From: CAZUVM01 sp964623885
Lineage (GTDB): Bacteria > Verrucomicrobiota > Verrucomicrobiia > Limisphaerales > UBA8199
Assembly: GCA_964623885.1 (NCBI GenBank)
Contig: CAZUVM010000040.1
Coordinates: 1 to 30,391, forward strand
DNA length: 30,391 nucleotides
Reading direction: 5' to 3'
This document shows, one piece after another, positions 1 to 7,848 of this stretch; positions within the stretch are counted from its first letter, which is position 1, and every line of letters starts with the position of its first letter. The position numbers and the translations under genes were made by a program. The notes below the pieces were generated by a model. It was not told the origin of the DNA. It saw only the letters and a list, made by a program, of their open reading frames with translations, and did no database searches.

Positions 1-10
1 CCCGCAGGGC

Positions 11-106
11 TGAGTTCTGGCGGGTGGCTAGCGTTGTTGCTCCTCGGTCACAGAGCGCAGGGCTATGCTCCCTCGTCGCGCCTAGCCAGCCACCCGCCAG
101 AGCTCA
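11..106. repeat. Inverted repeat, 19-bp arms
   Basis: Positions 11-29 and 88-106 are reverse complements with one mismatch. Both arms carry the core CTGGCGGGTGGCT, read on the plus strand in the left arm and the minus strand in the right. A CTAG follows each arm on the inner side, offset by four bases. The roughly 58-base interior contains two similar short direct copies (TGCTCCTCG and TGCTCCCTCG). It could be a MITE-like element or a large hairpin; the sequence does not decide. Confidence 0.55.
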
Positions 107-212
107 GCGCACCCATTCCCTATTTATGAGATGGGTTCTAAGCAGCGACTGCGGCCAGCTATCTAGGGAAGTTTAAGAGATTCCATAGCTGCAGATCAAA
201 GCTGTCGGTCTG

Positions 213-310
213 GCACCCCTCCGGGGTGCGGGTTTGTATTTAAACGAGCTTACCGGAGGTCTCCGCTTCGGTCCGACGCTCCGGCTACTTTCTTTCAACC
301 CTTCGGGTTG
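213..310. repeat. Cluster of three intergenic stem-loops
   Basis: The first stem is GCACCCCTCCGGGGTGC at 213-229, a perfect 7-bp stem with a TCC loop. The second pairs TACCGGAG (251-258) with CTCCGGCTA (279-287), leaving one base bulged. The third is CAACCCTTCGGGTTG at 296-310. Three hairpins within 100 bases next to the end of nuoH suggest a composite REP-like unit. It may also stop transcription or stabilise the nuo mRNA end, although no U-run is visible. Confidence 0.5.
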
Positions 311-393
311 GGTTGGTAACGGTTTTCTTTAGTGCGCGAGGCCGTTTTCGTAGCCGCTGCGCGCCGGGGACGTCGCGCGGTCCGCCGGTTCGG

Positions 394-1557
394 TTAGTCG
401 GCGAAGATGTAGGTGCGTTTGGAGACGTGCTTTTGTCCCAGGAGAGTTTTTCCCAGGAAAAGATAGGGGCCGACGACCAGGCAGGCGCAAATCAGCCAGC
501 GAATGGCGCCGGGTTCCAGGAAGCGCCAGACACCGGCGACTACCAGGTTGAGCAGGGCCATGGGGAGCATGAATTTCCACGCAAAATTCATGAGCTGATC
601 CATTCGCAACCGAGGCAAAGTGCCGCGGACCCAAATGAACAGCGCAATCAAGATCAGCAGCTTGCCGAAGAACCACACATACGACGGTATCCAATCGAGG
701 AAGGGCAACGGCGCATGCCAGCCACCAAGAAAGAGAGTGATCGCCAGGCCACTCACCGCGAACAGTCCCACATATTCGCCGAGAAAAAATAAAGCAAATT
801 TGAACCCGGAATATTCCGTATAGTAGCCGGCGATGATCTCGGACTCGCCCTCTGGCAGGTCAAAGGGAGAGCGGTTGGACTCGGCGGTGCCGGCGATTAG
901 AAACAGAATGAAGCCTGCGAATCCCCAAGGTGTGAACACGAACCAATGGGGCAACCACGCGGTGTAGCCGGCCTGGGCGTCGACAATATCGACGGTGGAG
1001 AGCGAGCCGGCGGCCATGATGACGGTAACGGCGGAGAGGATCAACGGCACCTCGTAGCTGATCATCTGAGCGACCGCGCGCATGGCGCCAAGAAGAGAGT
1101 ATTTGTTCCGGCTCGACCAGCCGGCCATGAAGACTGAAAGTTCGGTGGCCGCACCGACAGCAAAAAAGAAGAGCACACCGGCGTCCAGGTCCACCGCAAC
1201 CATGTTGCGTCCGACCGGCAGGACCGCGATCGCGAGGAAGACCGGGACAACCAAGACCAACGGGGCAAGGTAATGGACGACCTGGTCGGCAGTTCGCGGG
1301 ACGATGTCTTCTTTCGTCAACGTTTTGAACATGTCGGCCAGCGGTTGGAGCAAGCCGTAGGGACCGACGCGATTTGGGCCAAGGCGATTTTGAATGCGGC
1401 CCAGGCCTTTTCGCTCCAAAACCGTGGTCAGCGCGAACAATGAAGCGAAGACGATGATGAGGGCGGCCACGGAGAGGACGGCCGACAGCCAGGGCTGTGC
1501 CGGGTCGGGCACGAAGCCGACCAGCCACGCTTTCAGATTAACAAAGACCTGGTCCAT
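394..1557 (-). CDS. nuoH: NADH-quinone oxidoreductase subunit H
   Basis: This is the 387-residue membrane subunit of complex I that forms the quinone-access chamber and links the peripheral arm to the proton-pumping arm. The first cytoplasmic loop has the family signature ERKGLGRIQNRLGPNR (residues 48-63). The second signature AESNRSPFDLPEGESEI lies at about 225-241. Hydrophobic segments are spread along the length as expected for an eight-helix protein, and the length is slightly above the usual 320-350. It starts 9 bp after nuoI ends, so it is surely co-transcribed. It is the last gene of the cluster; the usual nuoJ-N do not follow. Identification is secure. Confidence 0.97.
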   Translation of the reverse strand: MDQVFVNLKAWLVGFVPDPAQPWLSAVLSVAALIIVFASLFALTTVLERKGLGRIQNRLGPNRVGPYGLLQPLADMFKTLTKEDIVPRTADQVVHYLAPLVLVVPVFLAIAVLPVGRNMVAVDLDAGVLFFFAVGAATELSVFMAGWSSRNKYSLLGAMRAVAQMISYEVPLILSAVTVIMAAGSLSTVDIVDAQAGYTAWLPHWFVFTPWGFAGFILFLIAGTAESNRSPFDLPEGESEIIAGYYTEYSGFKFALFFLGEYVGLFAVSGLAITLFLGGWHAPLPFLDWIPSYVWFFGKLLILIALFIWVRGTLPRLRMDQLMNFAWKFMLPMALLNLVVAGVWRFLEPGAIRWLICACLVVGPYLFLGKTLLGQKHVSKRTYIFAD

Positions 1558-1566
1558 GAAGTGGGT

Positions 1567-2205
1567 TCACTGCGCGGGAGCGTGCGTAGGGGCGGGTGAC
1601 GCTGGTTTCGGCGGTGCGGCAGCTTTCGCGGCAGCGGCTGCCTTGGCCTTGGCTTCGGCATCGGCCTTGGCCTTCGCATCGATCTTGGCTTTTTCGGCTG
1701 CTAATCGGCCATCGACCTCGCCGGCCTCGGTGGGATGGATCTTGCGGTAGTACTCAGTGGATTTGGCCAATTCGGTTTTGTTCAGCAGCAACTGGGCAAA
1801 GCGGTCATCGGTGCTTAGCTCGTAAGCCACGTCCATTTTGATCGCGTCAAACGGGCAAACTTCGACGCAGATCTGGCAGCTCATGCAAACCGAAATGTCG
1901 ATGTCGAACACCTTCGGCTGGAATTGAAGTTTGCCGACGTAATCAGGTTTTTTTGCGGCGTCCTTGACGATGTAGATACATTGAGGCGGGCATTCTTTTT
2001 CGCAGATTTGGCAGGCGACACAGCGGAGGCCTTTCTGCCAGTCAGGACCATCATAGACTAGAAACGGAAAGTTTCGGGTGGCTTCCTTCGGCGGCAACTT
2101 CTCCTCCGGGTACTGGACCGTTACGAGGCGATCTTCGTCGACGTAGCTGCCGACAAAGTTTCGCGCCGTTTCGGCCATGCCTTTCAAAATACCTTCACCA
2201 AGCAT
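1567..2205 (-). CDS. nuoI: NADH-quinone oxidoreductase subunit I (2x[4Fe-4S] ferredoxin), Ala/Lys-rich tail
   Basis: The 212-residue peripheral-arm subunit carries clusters N6a and N6b, which pass electrons towards the terminal cluster N2. Two CxxCxxCxxxCP motifs are seen: Cys 62/65/68/72 and Cys 107/110/113/117. The ferredoxin core ends near residue 165. It is followed by a low-complexity tail (about 168-212) made of Ala, Lys, Asp and Glu and then Pro/Ala, which most NuoI proteins lack. The tail resembles the helical or extended linkers of periplasmic adaptor proteins, but its role is unknown. The gene follows nuoD after a 157-bp spacer with a tandem repeat, where nuoE, F and G sit in the standard operon. 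Confidence 0.95.
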   Translation of the reverse strand: MLGEGILKGMAETARNFVGSYVDEDRLVTVQYPEEKLPPKEATRNFPFLVYDGPDWQKGLRCVACQICEKECPPQCIYIVKDAAKKPDYVGKLQFQPKVFDIDISVCMSCQICVEVCPFDAIKMDVAYELSTDDRFAQLLLNKTELAKSTEYYRKIHPTEAGEVDGRLAAEKAKIDAKAKADAEAKAKAAAAAKAAAPPKPASPAPTHAPAQ

Positions 2206-2362
2206 AGGGCAATAAAATTTCGTTGGGTGGCAATTGGGATTTCAAGCTGAAGGATGAGTCCAGCCGACGCAGACTCGGAGGTCCGCGATACGGCAGGCTC
2301 GGAGGCCTGCGCTACGGAGGGGGCGATTTGGATTAATAAAGAGTGACATTTGCAAGCAAGAG
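2206..2362. other. Spacer between nuoD and nuoI, where nuoEFG would usually lie
   Basis: This 157-bp gap interrupts an otherwise very tight operon. No reading frame resembling nuoE, nuoF or nuoG is present. It contains a two-copy 24-bp tandem repeat and a hairpin. The spacer could hold a secondary promoter for nuoI-H, but no clear promoter was recognised. Confidence 0.6.
2271..2318. repeat. Two-copy 24-bp tandem repeat with an embedded palindrome
   Basis: Copy 1 (2271-2294) and copy 2 (2295-2318) agree at most positions; both read AG-CTCGGAGG--(T/C)GCG-TACGG in outline. The junction makes a palindrome, GCAGGC TCGGAG GCCTGC (2293-2310), a 6-bp stem with a 6-base loop. This looks like a dispersed intergenic repeat inserted or expanded inside the nuo operon. 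Confidence 0.65.
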
Positions 2363-3538
2363 CTATCGATCGACTTCACCGAGGACGATATCAACGCTGC
2401 CGAGAATGACGACGACGTCGGCGACATGTTGGCCAAGACACATGTCTTCCAGGACCGTGAGATTGATGAGGCTTGGGGGGCGGACGCGGTAGCGGTAAGG
2501 GTTGGGTGAGCCGTCACTGATCAGGAAGAACCCAAGTTCACCTTTGGGGGCTTCGATGCGGCCGTAGGCTTCGCCGGGTTTGGGACGAAACCCGCGCAAT
2601 TTGGCCTTGGGATCGACGATTGGGCCCGCGGGGATATCGCGCAAGGCGGGCTCCAGGATCTTGAGCGATTCGCGCATCTCCAGAATGCGCACCATGTAAC
2701 GATCGTAGACGTCGCCGTGCTGGCCGAGCGGAATGCGGAAAGAAAACCGATCATAGATGCCGTATTTGTCGACCTTGCGGATGTCATAGTTAACGCCGCA
2801 AGCGCGGAGCATGGGCCCGGTCATGCTGGCGTTGACCGCCAGGTCGCGAGGTAAAACACCCACTCCCTGGGTCCGCGACATCAGGATTTCGTTTTCATTT
2901 AAAAGCGCTTCGAACTCGTCGAGAAAACGGGGGAACTGTGCGACCACCTGGCGGGCCTGCTCGAGCCAGCCGGCCGGCAGATCGCAACGGCAACCGCCGA
3001 ACCGCATGTAATTGCACATCATCCGCGCCCCGGTAAGCGCTTCGAACAGATCGAGGATTTTTTCGCGTTCGCGGAAAGCGTACATCAGCGGCGTGCCGCT
3101 GGCGCCCATGTCCTGGAGCAGGAAGCCGCCGAGACAACAATGGTTCAGCAGTCGCGTTAATTCGGCAGTAATGACCCGGATGTATTCGGCGCGCTCAGGC
3201 ACCTGCAAGCCCGCCAGTTTCTCAACCGACAAGCAATACGCCCAGTTGTTGGTAAGCGAACAAAAGTAATCCAGGCGATCCGTATAAGGAATCGAAGCCA
3301 GGTAAGTGGTGTTTTCGGCAATTTTCTCGTGGTTGCGATGCAAGTAGCCGAACACCGGCTTTAGCTTCATTACGCGCTCGCCGTCGAGCACGACGTCCAT
3401 GCGGAACACGCCGTGAGTCGACGGATGCTGCGGGCCCATCGAGACTTCAAGCAACTCGCCACCAATTTCGCCGTTGGAGGGTGGCTTGGGGCGCAGCTCG
3501 TAAGACGCGGGGCGTGCCAATTCAGTTTGTGAGACCAT
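2363..3538 (-). CDS. nuoD: NADH-quinone oxidoreductase subunit D (49-kDa subunit)
   Basis: The 391-residue subunit forms, together with NuoB, the quinone-reduction site of complex I. The diagnostic N-terminal GPQHPSTHG motif is at about residues 36-44. Family blocks TDRLDYFCSLTNNWAY, VPERAEYIRVI and FGGCR follow in order, and the C-terminus ends with the conserved VILGSVDIVLGEVDR. The family's histidine and tyrosine quinone-site positions (in PSTHG and RLDY) are both present. It is a stand-alone NuoD, not a NuoCD fusion, and starts 2 bp after nuoC ends, which implies translational coupling. Confidence 0.97.
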   Translation of the reverse strand: MVSQTELARPASYELRPKPPSNGEIGGELLEVSMGPQHPSTHGVFRMDVVLDGERVMKLKPVFGYLHRNHEKIAENTTYLASIPYTDRLDYFCSLTNNWAYCLSVEKLAGLQVPERAEYIRVITAELTRLLNHCCLGGFLLQDMGASGTPLMYAFREREKILDLFEALTGARMMCNYMRFGGCRCDLPAGWLEQARQVVAQFPRFLDEFEALLNENEILMSRTQGVGVLPRDLAVNASMTGPMLRACGVNYDIRKVDKYGIYDRFSFRIPLGQHGDVYDRYMVRILEMRESLKILEPALRDIPAGPIVDPKAKLRGFRPKPGEAYGRIEAPKGELGFFLISDGSPNPYRYRVRPPSLINLTVLEDMCLGQHVADVVVILGSVDIVLGEVDR

Positions 3539-3540
3539 TG

Positions 3541-4176
3541 CTATTTTGTCGAAGACCGTTTCTCGTGCGCTTTAGCTCTTTCCAGGACCTCGTCGTGGGC
3601 GGTCGGCTCGTATTCGTAATCGTCCGGCTCGACGTAATCTTTGCGCATGGGGTGGTCCTTGAATTCATCCCACATAAGGATGCGGCGTAGATCCGGATGG
3701 CCGTCGAAATGAACCCCGTATAAATCATAGACCTCACGTTCCTGGAATTCCGCGCCGCGCCAGATGGGCGTGAGCGAAGGGACATGGGTTTTGTCGGTGC
3801 GATTCTCTGTGCGCAGACGGAGGATAACCGGCCCGTGTTTTAGTTCCATTGAGTACAGGTGATAAACCACCTCCAGGTAACCCGGCCGCTTAGTTTCAGT
3901 GGTTTGCTCGATCTCACGTTCCACGCCGTCGATGACCTGCTTGGTTTTGGTGGTTTGCTTGGTAACCGAGTCGAGCCAATCCACGCCCGTGACATTGGAC
4001 GCGTAGTCGAATCGGAGTTGGGGATCCTCGCGCAGGAAACGCGCAACCGGCACGGCGTTAGCGTTATCAACCAAAAGCGAATGCTGAGCAGACGGACTCC
4101 CGTTCGAAATGATTTCGAGGTGTGCGCCGGGAACGGCGGATTCGATCCGAGACTTGATTTCCTCGAGCGAAGCCAT
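3541..4176 (-). CDS. nuoC: NADH-quinone oxidoreductase subunit C (30-kDa subunit)
   Basis: The 211-residue peripheral-arm subunit has no cofactor of its own and packs against NuoD. The family signature is visible in the second half: REVYDLYGVHFDGHPDLRR, then ILMWDEFKDHPMRKDY. Between about residues 70 and 90 there is a Lys/Thr/Glu-rich stretch (TKQTTKTKQVIDGVEREIEQ) that looks like a lineage-specific surface insert. The gene begins 3 bp after nuoB stops and ends 2 bp before nuoD starts. Being separate from NuoD, it differs from the fused NuoCD of enterobacteria. Confidence 0.95.
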   Translation of the reverse strand: MASLEEIKSRIESAVPGAHLEIISNGSPSAQHSLLVDNANAVPVARFLREDPQLRFDYASNVTGVDWLDSVTKQTTKTKQVIDGVEREIEQTTETKRPGYLEVVYHLYSMELKHGPVILRLRTENRTDKTHVPSLTPIWRGAEFQEREVYDLYGVHFDGHPDLRRILMWDEFKDHPMRKDYVEPDDYEYEPTAHDEVLERAKAHEKRSSTK

Positions 4177-4179
4177 AAT

Positions 4180-4794
4180 TCACTCCACTCGGGCAACTGC
4201 CGGTGGCAGCCACACGCCAGGGTTGCTTGGAGGTTCCAGGTCGTGCTCGCCAAATTCGGGCACGGGGAATTCACTGGGGGCTTCGGCAATGAGGTGGCGC
4301 GGACGCCGTTCGCCTGCGAGAGCTTGCTCGTCGATCTTGCTTTGTAAAGTCATTAGAGCATGGAGCAAGGCCTCCGGGCGCGGGGGACAACCGGGAATAT
4401 GCACGTCCACGGGGATATAGCGGTCAATTCCCTTCAGCACATTGTAGCCTTGCTTGAAAGGTCCGCCGGAGATGGCGCAGGCGCCCATGGCGATGACGTA
4501 TTTGGGCTCCGGCATTTGGTTATAGAGCCGCACGACCTGCGGGGCCATTTTCTTCGTGACCGTGCCAGCGACAATCATCAAATCAGCCTGTCGTGGTGAG
4601 GGGCGAAACACCTCGGCGCCGAACCGCGCGAGATCATAACGGGCCATGGAAGTGGCAATCATCTCGATGGCGCAGCAAGCCAATCCAAACCCGAGCGGCC
4701 AGATGGAGTTTTTGCGACCCCAATTGTAGAGGTCTTCCAGGGTGGTCGTGAAAATTCCCTGCTTGCCCAGTTCGCTGCGGAGGCCCTCGTCCAT
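4180..4794 (-). CDS. nuoB: NADH-quinone oxidoreductase subunit B (PSST, cluster N2)
   Basis: The 204-residue subunit binds the terminal [4Fe-4S] cluster N2, which reduces quinone. The four expected ligands are the tandem Cys40-Cys41 in GLACCAIE, Cys106 in MGACAISGG and Cys136 in GCPPRPEAL. The ATG at 4794 is chosen because its A is shared with the nuoA stop codon (TGATG), a typical coupled junction. An upstream GTG at 4827 would lie inside nuoA. The C-terminal 40 residues (RPRHLIAEAPSEFPVPEFGE and beyond) are longer than in many homologues and lack recognisable motifs. Confidence 0.97.
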   Translation of the reverse strand: MDEGLRSELGKQGIFTTTLEDLYNWGRKNSIWPLGFGLACCAIEMIATSMARYDLARFGAEVFRPSPRQADLMIVAGTVTKKMAPQVVRLYNQMPEPKYVIAMGACAISGGPFKQGYNVLKGIDRYIPVDVHIPGCPPRPEALLHALMTLQSKIDEQALAGERRPRHLIAEAPSEFPVPEFGEHDLEPPSNPGVWLPPAVARVE

Positions 4795-5168
4795 CACCAC
4801 GCCAGCACTCCTTTCCGCCAGGCCCACACGAGACCTTCCACCAGCAACAGCAGGAAGATCATAACGGCCACGAATGCTCCAATCGACAGGCCGGTGAACG
4901 AGACGGCAAAGGGGAGCAGAAAGATCGTTTCCACATCAAAGATAAGAAAGATGATCGCATAAAGATAATATTCCGCCTTGAAGTGCACCCAGGCGTCACC
5001 TTTGGATTCCAGGCCGCACTCGTAAATCGCCTGCTTGGCGGGTCCGGGTTTAGCCGGGGAAAAAAAACGGGCCCAAAGCCAGGCGGCGGCGAGAGGCACC
5101 AGTGCAAAAAGCAGCGCTCCTATCAAAAGAACAAAAATCAATATATAAGGATTCGAGTCAGCGGGCAT
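4794..5168 (-). CDS. nuoA: NADH-quinone oxidoreductase subunit A
   Basis: The 124-residue membrane subunit of complex I has three predicted membrane helices (about 8-33, 67-90 and 96-116). The conserved first loop contains YECGLES (49-55) with the family's cysteine at position 51. The FDVE motif (77-80) sits in the second helix with its conserved acidic residues. It is the first gene of the nuo cluster and overlaps nuoB by one base. Upstream, TTGACG (5222-5217 on the minus strand) resembles a -35 box, but TATAGT lies 21 bp further on, so the promoter is uncertain. Confidence 0.96.
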   Translation of the reverse strand: MPADSNPYILIFVLLIGALLFALVPLAAAWLWARFFSPAKPGPAKQAIYECGLESKGDAWVHFKAEYYLYAIIFLIFDVETIFLLPFAVSFTGLSIGAFVAVMIFLLLLVEGLVWAWRKGVLAW

Positions 5169-5251
5169 AATCCAAATTGATACACACCAACTATACGTAC
5201 CTGTTGCGGTTCACTGCGTCAAGAAAGCCGCTGCCAGGAAAGCAAGCGACC

Positions 5252-6631
5252 TTAGAACCGGCGAAAGCCGCCGCCAAAGGGATTGGACGGCGGGCCGCCG
5301 GGGCCAGAGGAGCCGGTACTCAAAATGCCGGTGACAACCTGCGCGCCTTCTTCAAGTCCGTCAATGACCTCGGTGTTAATGCCGTCACTGATCCCTACCT
5401 TAATCTGAACCGGCTTTGGTTTGATGGTGGCGGGATCCTGATTAGGTGCCTTGGGAGGCAGCACGTAGACAGTGCGAACGAGTTGCCGCTCACCACGCGG
5501 CCGATGTCCTGGTCCTCCCCCTTCTCCGCCAGGTCCGCGGCCACCCATACCCATGCCTCGTCCGCCACCTGGACCGCCGGGCCCCTGTCCGCCACCGCCA
5601 CCAATACCTCCGGGGCGGCCGCCCCCCTCGCCGCCGGGCCGCGGTCCCTGCGCCATTGCCTGTAGTGCAGTATTGGTCTTCATCTCGGCAGCAATGGCCT
5701 CGGGCGGACGAAATCTGAGCGCCGCATTGGCAACTTTCAATACATTATCGCGCTCGGCGACGATGATGGAGACGTTCGCCGTCATGCCCGGCAGCAGTTT
5801 GAAATCGTCGTTGTGGACGTCGATAACACAGTCGTAATTGATGACGTTCTGGTTCGTGATCGCGCCGTAACGGACCTGGCTGACTTTGCCATGGAAAGTG
5901 CGGTAAGGATATGCATCGACGGTGAAGTTCACGTCCTGGTTGGTTGCGACTCCACCGATGTCGGCTTCGGATACCAGTGCGTCGATTTGCATCTTAGCCA
6001 GGTCGTTGGCGATAACAAACAAGGTCGGAGTGTTGAAGCTGGCCGCGACCGTTTGCCCTACGTCAACGTTGCGGGAGATAACCACGCCATCAACCGGTGC
6101 GTAAATGGTGCAGTAGGAAAGCTGGACTTGGGCGTTCTTGAGCGTCGCTTCATCGCTCTGTACTTGGGCCGCAGCCTGTTGCATTTGGGCCTGGGCGATG
6201 TCGTTGTCCGAGGCGGAGATCAGGTTGTTGGTGTAGAGTGATTGGGAACGGTGAGCCTGGACTTCAGCAAGCGTGAGGTTGGCTTTGGCGTTGGCGAGAT
6301 CAGCCTTGGCCTTGAGCACATTGACGTCGTAGGTGGCAGGGTCGATCTCGGCGATGACCTGGTTGGACTTGACCACCGAATTGAAATCGACATAGATCTT
6401 ACGAATGATTCCCGAGATTTGGCTGCCTACCTGGATGTTGACCACAGGGTCGAGCTGGCCGGTGGCAGTCACGACTTGGGTCAGATCGCCGCGGGCGACG
6501 GGACCAGTCTGGTATTCACTGGCGGCTTCGCGATTGGCTCGGAGGTACCAGAACACGCCGCCGGCGAGCAGCGCCAGAATTACCAAGATGGCGATCCATT
6601 TGCCCCAGTGAATTCGGTTAGCATCGGACAT
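5252..6631 (-). CDS. HlyD/MacA-family periplasmic adaptor (membrane fusion protein) with Gly-rich insert
   Basis: This 459-residue protein is predicted to bridge an inner-membrane exporter and an outer-membrane channel. One membrane anchor lies at about 11-30. It is followed by a lipoyl half-domain (GSQISGIIRKIYVDFNSVV), an alpha-hairpin rich in Ala/Gln (about 103-170), the second lipoyl half (APVDGVVISRNVDVGQTV) and the beta-barrel and membrane-proximal domains. The C-terminal domain is interrupted by a Gly/Pro/Arg/Met-rich stretch (about 329-380), and a second Gly-rich segment ends the protein. The ATG at 6631 is chosen because it gives the classic short cytoplasmic start MSDANRIHWGKW. No partner ABC (MacB) or RND pump, and no TolC, is in the window; nuoA follows 83 bp downstream. 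Confidence 0.88.
   Translation of the reverse strand: MSDANRIHWGKWIAILVILALLAGGVFWYLRANREAASEYQTGPVARGDLTQVVTATGQLDPVVNIQVGSQISGIIRKIYVDFNSVVKSNQVIAEIDPATYDVNVLKAKADLANAKANLTLAEVQAHRSQSLYTNNLISASDNDIAQAQMQQAAAQVQSDEATLKNAQVQLSYCTIYAPVDGVVISRNVDVGQTVAASFNTPTLFVIANDLAKMQIDALVSEADIGGVATNQDVNFTVDAYPYRTFHGKVSQVRYGAITNQNVINYDCVIDVHNDDFKLLPGMTANVSIIVAERDNVLKVANAALRFRPPEAIAAEMKTNTALQAMAQGPRPGGEGGGRPGGIGGGGGQGPGGPGGGRGMGMGGRGPGGEGGGPGHRPRGERQLVRTVYVLPPKAPNQDPATIKPKPVQIKVGISDGINTEVIDGLEEGAQVVTGILSTGSSGPGGPPSNPFGGGFRRF
5495..5650 (-). repeat. Gly-rich low-complexity coding tract
   Basis: About 52 codons within the adaptor gene encode mostly Gly, Pro, Arg and Met (for example GGIGGGGGQGPGG and GGRGMGMGGRGPGG). 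At the DNA level the tract is GGN/CCN-rich and likely slippage-prone. It splits the C-terminal domain that normally contacts the transporter. Confidence 0.7.
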
Positions 6632-6747
6632 AGGTCGATTCAACGCGCCGGCCGAAGTGATTGCAGGCCGACGACACGGCGCCAAGATTATCGGATTCGC
6701 GGTGAGTGTCGATTGGTTTTAGCGAGCCAAAGAGGACCTGACTTCCA

Positions 6748-7845
6748 ATGAATACCGCCAGAATCTGTGCTTACGCCGGGCGTTTGCTGCGGCATGCCAC
6801 GGCGCCGTATCACGAACAAGCGGTTCGCTCGGAAGTCGAGGCGATCTGCAGTGAGCTCGGCCTGACCTATCGCCGCGATAGTTTTGGGAATGTGCTGGTG
6901 AAACTGAAAACCGGACCCGCTCGTCGGCCGTTACTTCTGGCGGCACATTTGGATCATCCCGGTTTCCACGTTGTGCGTGCGCTGCCACGCGGCCGCTGGC
7001 TGGCAAGGTTTGATGGGGGTGTGCCGGATCATTATTTCCGCCCGGGTCTAAGAACCAGGCTGATGCCGGGTGATATACCCGCACGGATTACGCGTTGGGT
7101 CGACCGCAAAAAGCGGACGTTCGAGCTAGCGCCTCGCCGGCCGGCGGCATCGGCTCCGGAATTTGCCGTCTGGGACCTCGAACCGTTCCGCGTCCGGCAT
7201 GGTCGGATTTACAGCCGGGCCTGCGACGATTTGATCGGCGCGGCATCGGTGCTGGCCACGATCGCCGAACTGAAACAAAGCGGCGCTCGCGTCCACGTAG
7301 TGGGCTCGCTGTCCCGGGCCGAAGAGGTGGGATTTCACGGCGCGCTTGCGGCCGCTTCATCGAGCGTTGGCAGCGGCTCACTTCCCCTGAACGCTCTCGT
7401 CATCTCGCTGGAAACAAGCCGGGAGCTGCCCGGAGTTCAGATTGGCCAGGGAGTGATCTTACGCGTTGGCGACCGCACCTCGATTTTTAATCCGGAGGCA
7501 ACACGCTTCCTTAAGGAAGTGGCCGCTGATCTCCAGTCGCGCCGCAAAGGATTTAAGTATCAACGTGGGTTGATGGGCGGCGGCACGTGCGAAGCGACTG
7601 CGTTTCAGGAATTGGGATTTCAGACGGCCGCAGTGTGCGTCGGTTTGGGCAACTACCACAATTGCGGAGACCGTAACCGGATTCTAGCCGAATACGTGAG
7701 CGTTGCTGACGTGGTCTCGATGGTGAGCTTGCTCACGGAGGTGGCGCGGCAAATGCCTCGATATAGAGCGCTGGTCGGCCGTTTGCCGAAACGGTTACAG
7801 CGCATGCTGCGTGAGGCCAAACCGCGTCTTCGCGCAACTGCATAA
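6748..7845 (+). CDS. M42-family (M28-like) metallopeptidase homologue
   Basis: This 365-residue protein has the fold and metal-site motifs of di-zinc M42 aminopeptidases and related endoglucanase-annotated proteins. Likely ligands are His67 (AAHLDH), Asp160/161 (RACDDLIG), Glu192/193 (SRAEEVGFHG), an acidic Glu222 (SLETS) and His304 (GNYHN). The PDZ-like insertion domain between the first His and the CDD motif is present but diverged (about 75-150). It probably cleaves peptides or an amide in the cytoplasm, as no signal peptide is seen. The next gene begins 3 bp downstream, so the two are probably translated together. Substrate cannot be judged from sequence. Confidence 0.85.
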   Translation: MNTARICAYAGRLLRHATAPYHEQAVRSEVEAICSELGLTYRRDSFGNVLVKLKTGPARRPLLLAAHLDHPGFHVVRALPRGRWLARFDGGVPDHYFRPGLRTRLMPGDIPARITRWVDRKKRTFELAPRRPAASAPEFAVWDLEPFRVRHGRIYSRACDDLIGAASVLATIAELKQSGARVHVVGSLSRAEEVGFHGALAAASSSVGSGSLPLNALVISLETSRELPGVQIGQGVILRVGDRTSIFNPEATRFLKEVAADLQSRRKGFKYQRGLMGGGTCEATAFQELGFQTAAVCVGLGNYHNCGDRNRILAEYVSVADVVSMVSLLTEVARQMPRYRALVGRLPKRLQRMLREAKPRLRATA

Positions 7846-7848
7846 TCG

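Larger units (their letters stand above)
1..393. other. Non-coding region with several inverted repeats
   Basis: No convincing gene is seen in this stretch downstream of nuoH. It holds a 19-bp inverted repeat (11-29 with 88-106, one mismatch), a perfect 7-bp stem (213-229), an imperfect stem (251-258 with 279-287) and a 6-bp stem (296-310). None is followed by a clear T-tract in the nuoH direction. nuoJ-N would normally follow nuoH, but nothing here resembles them. The spacing and GC-rich palindromes look like intergenic repeat DNA rather than a gene. Confidence 0.6.

Noticed and set aside
313..792. 159-codon plus-strand frame opposite nuoH
   Set aside because: It lies antisense to the well-supported nuoH, has no recognisable family and reads like a GC-rich shadow frame.
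2206..2362. A remnant of nuoE, F or G in the nuoD-nuoI spacer
   Set aside because: No reading frame in the 157 bp carries their motifs; it is repeat DNA.
5190..5222. TTGACG and TATAGT as a sigma-70 promoter of nuoA
   Set aside because: The spacer between the boxes is 21 bp, outside the usual 16-19 range.
5472..5837. Pro-rich plus-strand frame in the adaptor gene
   Set aside because: The proline run is just the complement of the Gly-rich tract; the minus-strand gene has clear motifs.
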